Assembly (NCBI GenBank): GCA_027371625.1
Contig: DAHXMQ010000133.1
Coordinates: 1-6,694, forward strand
Source of the DNA: Candidatus Methanoperedentaceae archaeon
Lineage (GTDB): Archaea; Halobacteriota; Methanosarcinia; Methanosarcinales; Methanoperedenaceae
Length of the DNA stretch: 6,694 nucleotides
Direction: 5' to 3'
The notes beneath the pieces are model-generated. The model saw nothing but the letters and a program-made list of their open reading frames with translations. It had not been told where the DNA came from and searched no databases. How positions within the stretch are numbered: position 1 is the first letter of the stretch; the number at the start of each line of letters is the position of its first letter. Below are positions 5,003-6,694 of this stretch, in pieces. The translations under genes were made by a program, and so were the position numbers.

Positions 5003-5051
5003 CACGGATAAAAATAATCCATGAAAATCCGTCAAATCCATGTCATCCGTG
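5003..5051. repeat. ACGGAT-type dispersed repeat between convergent genes
   Basis: CACGGAT (5003-5009) is inverted at ATCCGTG (5045-5051). Between them lie AATCCATG, AATCCGTC and AATCCATG words. On the minus strand it reads as spaced ACACGGAT, CATGGAT, ACGGAT and CATGGAT units, resembling a widespread intergenic repeat type. It fills most of the 99-nt gap between nop5 and cooC and could fold as a shared 3' stem-loop with a long loop. Confidence 0.65.
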
Positions 5052-5077
5052 TTCGATTTAGGCAAATCTGATGATGT

Positions 5078-5083
5078 AAAAAA
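5078..5083 (-). terminator. U-tract terminator after cooC
   Basis: The minus strand reads six T residues (AATTTTTTACATC) starting about 8 nt beyond the cooC stop codon. Archaeal RNA polymerase terminates at such U-tracts. It would end the cdhC-cooC transcript before it runs into convergent nop5. Confidence 0.55.
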
Positions 5084-5091
5084 TTATATCG

Positions 5092-5841
5092 CTATAAACC
5101 CATCCTCTTTGCAATCTCCCCTACTGCTCTCAGCGCCTCCGAATCCTGAGGTAGCTCTGATAGCGGTCTTCCCTCAAGGTCGAACCTGGAAAGTGTCTCA
5201 TCAAAAGGCACAATCCCAATAATATCCATTTTCAACTCCCTTGCGTATTCCTCAATTCTTGAGCGGTTCTCAGGTGTTACCTTATTCGCTATCACATGCA
5301 TTTTTTTGATATTAAGACTCAGCGATATCGCAAGCTCGCGTATCCTCTCCGCGGTCTGCAAACCCCTGCGCGAGCCGTCCGTAACTACAAGGAGTTCATC
5401 GACATCGCGGATAATCCGCCGCGAAAGATGCTCAAGTCCGGCTGCGGTATCGATTATCGTAAGGTCGTAGTTCTTTAGTATCCTGTCCATTATCCCGCGC
5501 AAAAGGTTATTAGCAAAACAATAGCAGCCTGAGCCTTCGGGGCGCCCCATCACTACGAGGTCGTAACGCGGCATCTCATTCAGAACCTCATATACCTTTG
5601 ACTCCAGCACCCTTTCCTTGTTCATATCAGGAGGCATCCTGTCGCGTTCTTCCAGCATGAACTCCCTCATGTCTCCTATCGTCTTATCCACTTTCACGCC
5701 CAGAACATCGGGCAGATTGGAGTCCGGGTCGGCGTCGATGGCAAGGAGGGTCTTTTTGTTTTGTGATAAGCATTTCACCAGCATCCCTGCTACCGCGGTC
5801 TTGCCTGTTCCCCCTTTGCCTGTGATTGCGATTACTCTCAT
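5092..5841 (-). CDS. cooC: CooC-type nickel-insertion ATPase for CODH/ACS
   Basis: The 249-residue protein is a MinD/SIMIBI-class P-loop ATPase of the CooC/AcsF group, which uses ATP to help insert nickel into carbon monoxide dehydrogenase or acetyl-CoA synthase. The deviant Walker A is GKGGTGKT at residues 8-15, with the signature Lys9 needed for dimeric nucleotide binding. IDADPDSNL (35-43) is the switch I region. GRPEGSGCYCFANNLLR carries the CxC metal-binding pair at Cys106 and Cys108, diagnostic of CooC. TIIDTAAGLEH (128-138) is the Walker B/switch II region. I chose ATG 5841; a TTG at 5850 would add only three residues. The dispersed palindrome begins 11 nt upstream, so no ribosome binding site is visible. 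The gene lies downstream of cdhC on the same strand, as cooC does in many archaeal cdh operons, but no cdhD or cdhE follows. Which site it serves, C-cluster or A-cluster, cannot be read from sequence. Confidence 0.92.
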   Translation of the reverse strand: MRVIAITGKGGTGKTAVAGMLVKCLSQNKKTLLAIDADPDSNLPDVLGVKVDKTIGDMREFMLEERDRMPPDMNKERVLESKVYEVLNEMPRYDLVVMGRPEGSGCYCFANNLLRGIMDRILKNYDLTIIDTAAGLEHLSRRIIRDVDELLVVTDGSRRGLQTAERIRELAISLSLNIKKMHVIANKVTPENRSRIEEYARELKMDIIGIVPFDETLSRFDLEGRPLSELPQDSEALRAVGEIAKRMGL

Positions 5842-5852
5842 AAATTTCAATG

Positions 5853-5921
5853 CTTTGCGTTCTTGGCGCTCTTTGCGGTGTTATTCAACTTTCACCGTAA
5901 AATACGCAAAGGGCGCAAAGA
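5853..5921. repeat. Dispersed CTTTGCG palindrome, unit 3
   Basis: The left arm CTTTGCGTTCTTGG...TTTGCGGTG (5853-5880) and the right arm CACCGTAAAATACGCAAAG...CGCAAAG (5893-5920) form an imperfect hairpin with 28-nt arms and a short loop. It sits between cdhC and cooC, 11 nt from the cooC ATG. A transcript from cdhC into cooC would have to carry this hairpin. Confidence 0.85.
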
Positions 5922-5923
5922 AA

Positions 5924-5993
5924 AACAACGAACTCAAAACGAACTTAAACTAAAACTCTTGAGTTCGTATAGAGTTCGTACCAGTTCGTTGTT
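5924..5993. promoter_or_regulatory. Symmetric ACGAACT array, possible operator
   Basis: ACGAACT occurs at 5928-5934 and 5939-5945. Its complement AGTTCGT occurs at 5962-5968, 5973-5979 and 5983-5989. Spacing within each half is 11, 11 and 10 bp, about one helical turn. The outer 11 bases (AACAACGAACT at 5924-5934 and AGTTCGTTGTT at 5983-5993) are a perfect inverted repeat. Between the halves lies AT-rich sequence that reads TTTTAGTTTAAG on the minus strand, a possible TATA region for cooC. An operator with several protein sites or an RNA cruciform are both possible. Confidence 0.55.
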
Positions 5994-6010
5994 AATTTTT
6001 TAACTCCATC

Positions 6011-6694
6011 TTATTTTTCTTTACTTTTCAGCACAACACGATCAATAGTGATCCTAGCGTTCTTGAAAACAAGCTTCACACCCTCGCCTCCAAACTGAGG
6101 TATCATGGCAGGCATTCCTGCAGGAAATGTTACCCCGGAAGGCAAAGAAAATGCAGGCGCAACTTCGCCAACCTCGGACGGTGCAGCCTCGGCGGCAGCC
6201 TCTTCCTTCACCCAGCGCTGGGTTATTGGATGCTGCTTTTTCTCAAGATAATCCCGAAGGCTCTTCAGGTCGCCTGCATCCTCTTCGGTTGGTATCTTGT
6301 CCACAAGCTCAGCAGGTATATCCGCCTTTATCTTTTCCTTCAGGTTCTTCGGCATCCACACAACGCGGCTCCAGCCCCCGTCAGCCTGGATGAACTTGGG
6401 CGAGCGGAAATAATTCACCCCAACGCCGAGGAATCCTATTATCTGCTTGCCTCCGCCTGTCTGGCCCGCCATTGTTGAGAACGCAAGCCCGTTGGGCGCA
6501 GTGCCGCTGAAATCCCTGTCAACCCACGCAATGCCGTCCACTTCAGGTATGTAGAATCCTACCACCTCGAAGCACCCGCAGCTTGTATGTGGGAATTCGA
6601 AGAATGAATGCAATTTTATACGCGAGAATTCGCCCCCCGATAGCGATGCGGCTTTCTCATTGACGCCTGAGTATTCCCCGCCTGTTTTATCCAG
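6011..6694 (-). CDS. cdhC: Acetyl-CoA synthase beta subunit CdhC, C-terminal part
   Basis: The frame is open from the right edge to a TAA at 6011 (227 residues; the N-terminus lies outside). CdhC is the acetyl-CoA-forming or -cleaving subunit of the archaeal CODH/ACS (ACDS) complex and carries the nickel A-cluster. Visible are GGEFSRIKLHSFFEFPHTSCGCFE, with the CGC motif at local residues 39-41 that binds the distal nickel. Then come FYIPEVDGIAWVDRDF, FSTMAGQTGGGKQIIGF and SPKFIQADGGWSRVVWMPK, all in the order of this family. LKSLRDYLEKKQHPI follows, then an Ala/Glu/Pro-rich linker and a short C-terminal beta segment (GVKLVFKNARITIDRVVLKSK). The other A-cluster cysteines lie upstream of the window. 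A TTG at 6613 is not the start, because family sequence continues past it to the edge. No U-tract follows the stop on this strand, so read-through into cooC is plausible. Confidence 0.95.
   Translation of the reverse strand: MDKTGGEYSGVNEKAASLSGGEFSRIKLHSFFEFPHTSCGCFEVVGFYIPEVDGIAWVDRDFSGTAPNGLAFSTMAGQTGGGKQIIGFLGVGVNYFRSPKFIQADGGWSRVVWMPKNLKEKIKADIPAELVDKIPTEEDAGDLKSLRDYLEKKQHPITQRWVKEEAAAEAAPSEVGEVAPAFSLPSGVTFPAGMPAMIPQFGGEGVKLVFKNARITIDRVVLKSKEK

Noticed and set aside
5618..5953. 111-codon plus-strand frame
   Set aside because: It is antisense to cooC and ends in the palindromic repeat; no family resemblance.
6613..6613. TTG at 6613 as start of a 200-residue CdhC fragment
   Set aside because: Family sequence (GGEFSRIK) continues upstream in frame to the window edge, so the gene is cut by the window and not truncated.

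Overview
The window looks like a euryarchaeal chromosome segment, most likely from the Methanosarcinales or an ANME-2 / Methanoperedens-like lineage. The evidence is an archaeal Nop5 (C/D-box sRNP core protein), a methanogen-type CdhC acetyl-CoA synthase beta subunit beside a CooC-type nickel ATPase, archaeal TATA-like boxes about 25-33 nt ahead of several start codons, and a secreted protein crowded with N-glycosylation sequons. The lineage is an inference; no rRNA or tRNA is present to fix it.

Layout. (1) Positions 1-718, minus strand: the N-terminal part of a secreted, sequon-rich surface protein that runs off the left edge, with a leader of about 300 nt. (2) Positions about 1019-3901: an accessory cluster of four minus-strand modules built on one plan, an N-terminal acylphosphatase-like domain followed by a heptad-repeat coiled coil. 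They are a copy that has lost its acylphosphatase domain (1089-1340), an intact but divergent paralogue (1737-2351), an intact copy with a long His/Asn heptad ladder (2490-3053), and a deleted, frameshifted copy (3514-3901). The first and third lie in a long, nearly identical duplicated segment that also carries the promoter, the ribosome binding site and a large palindromic repeat. (3) Positions 4105-4992, plus strand: nop5, with no fibrillarin gene directly after it. (4) Positions 5092-6694, minus strand: cdhC (running off the right edge), then a 70-bp symmetric array of ACGAACT motifs, a dispersed palindrome, and cooC. cooC converges on nop5 and is followed by a U-tract terminator.

How it works together. 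cdhC and cooC form a carbon-metabolism unit: CooC-type ATPases serve nickel insertion into CODH/ACS, and CdhC carries the nickel A-cluster. nop5 is an unrelated housekeeping gene for rRNA 2'-O-methylation. The acylphosphatase/coiled-coil cluster has no assigned role. Its copies show domain excision, heptad contraction and frameshift, so it is a fast-evolving family. Two dispersed repeat families lie at gene borders: a palindrome of CTTTGCG words and a repeat of ACGGAT words.
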